Shown here piece by piece: positions 5,138 through 5,737 of a stretch of DNA of 5,737 nt. Origin of the DNA: Akkermansia sp. GTDB taxonomy: Bacteria > Verrucomicrobiota > Verrucomicrobiia > Verrucomicrobiales > Akkermansiaceae. Position numbers and translations under genes: made by a program. The stretch's first letter is position 1, and every line of letters starts with the position of its first letter. The notes under the pieces are model-generated. The model saw only the letters and a program-made list of their open reading frames with translations. It searched no databases and had not been told where the DNA came from. Where the stretch lies: positions 1-5,737 of the forward strand of contig JAIFNK010000260.1 in NCBI GenBank assembly GCA_020047775.1, written 5' to 3'.

Positions 5138-5737
5138 ATGAACCCGCTTCCCGATCCATTCCGCAAAAAACGACGGGAAAATGGCGTGCTCGAATGCGAA
5201 TTCCAAGGTGAAAGCGTGCCAATGATCCTCCGTCACGAGGCGGTGCGCATGGCGGCGAAGGACTGGATGAAGTTCAGTTCCGACGCACCATTCCGCGTGC
5301 CCATCCCTTCGGAAGAGAATGTCAGGACGATGCGGCAGTTGCCGATCGAAACGAATCCGCCCGAGCACACCGATTACCGCGCGATCGTCGAACCGTTTTT
5401 CCGGCGACCGAAGGAACCGGATGTTGTCGCGCGCATCGAAGATCTGATCGACACGATGCTTGCCGATGCCATGGGCCGCGACCTGGTCGAGATCGTGCGC
5501 GGGTTCGCGCTGCCCTTGCAGTCCCGGGCTCTGACATTTTTGCTCAACGTTCCGGAATCCGAGGCGGAGGTCTGGATCGGTTGGGGCATTCATGTGTTTC
5601 ACGACGGTGGTTCCGGAGAACAAAAAGGCTGCTCGCTCGAAGCTTATCTCGACGCGAAATTCGATGAGGCCGCCGCCAATCCCGGCGACGATTTTTTCAG
5701 CGCCCTCACTCGTGCGACGTTCCGCGGGCGACCGCTG
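5138..5737 (+). CDS. Cytochrome P450, N-terminal 200 residues, 3' end outside window
   Basis: An open frame from ATG at 5138 runs to the window end without a stop. The protein has no signal peptide or membrane anchor, as expected of a soluble bacterial P450 fed by a ferredoxin or similar carrier. The N-terminal P-x-P-D-P-F (3-8) is followed by FSSDAPFRVP (46-55). The C-helix signature ETNPPEHTDYRAIVEPFF is at 71-88, with the PPEH-x-x-x-R that contacts haem propionates. EIVRGFALPLQSRALTFLL (118-136) matches the D/E-helix region, and DDFFSALTRATFRGRPL (184-200) is the segment that normally comes just before the I helix. The I-helix A/G-G-x-D/E-T, E-x-x-R and haem-Cys motifs lie beyond the window, so catalytic competence cannot be judged. 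Only a weak GAGA precedes the ATG. The short gap after the dehydrogenase suggests co-transcription. The role is unknown; oxidative O-demethylation is one idea, since P450s demethylating methylated algal sugars are known in marine bacteria. Confidence 0.85.
   Translation, partial: MNPLPDPFRKKRRENGVLECEFQGESVPMILRHEAVRMAAKDWMKFSSDAPFRVPIPSEENVRTMRQLPIETNPPEHTDYRAIVEPFFRRPKEPDVVARIEDLIDTMLADAMGRDLVEIVRGFALPLQSRALTFLLNVPESEAEVWIGWGIHVFHDGGSGEQKGCSLEAYLDAKFDEAAANPGDDFFSALTRATFRGRPL

Overview
The window looks like chromosomal DNA of a G+C-rich (roughly 60% by eye) bacterium, most plausibly of the Planctomycetes-Verrucomicrobia-Lentisphaerae group. The evidence is circumstantial. It holds multiple uroporphyrinogen-decarboxylase-like (URO-D) corrinoid methyltransferase paralogues, a Tat-exported Gfo/Idh/MocA dehydrogenase with the C-Q-K-P active-site variant common in those phyla, and a PAS-AraC regulator. 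No RNA gene, CRISPR array, insertion sequence or integration site was seen.

Layout. At the left edge (+ strand) is the C-terminal half of a methyltransferase corrinoid protein (MtbC1/MttC type), whose B12-binding motif spacing fits the family rule. Thirteen bases after it a short + strand ORF begins like a URO-D-type methyltransferase but stops after 50 codons, so it is probably a truncated remnant. It runs into a convergent - strand block. Read in its own direction, that block is: PAS-AraC regulator (3689 to 2937), an intergenic stretch of 276 bases, a 400-residue URO-D-like methyltransferase (2660 to 1458), then after 26 bases a 329-residue URO-D-like protein (1431 to 442). The intergenic stretch carries the decayed N-terminus of another URO-D paralogue, a possible promoter and a candidate regulator site. 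To the right, divergent from the regulator, lie a Tat-signal Gfo/Idh/MocA oxidoreductase (3782 to 5113) and, 24 bases later, the N-terminal 200 codons of a cytochrome P450 cut off by the window end.

Working model (inference). The locus may handle a methylated, probably O-methylated, small molecule or sugar. URO-D-like proteins and a corrinoid protein would move methyl groups, the dehydrogenase would oxidise a sugar-like substrate outside the cytoplasm, and the P450 would give an oxygen-dependent route, possibly oxidative demethylation. The PAS-AraC protein is the obvious candidate regulator. A near-identical 15-16 base motif occurs both upstream of the methyltransferase pair and upstream of the dehydrogenase-P450 pair, which supports common control of the two arms. 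The substrate cannot be read from the sequence.

The most notable observations are this shared motif, the two URO-D gene remnants suggesting paralogue turnover, the differing metal-ligand positions of the two intact URO-D proteins, and the pairing of corrinoid methyl transfer with a P450.
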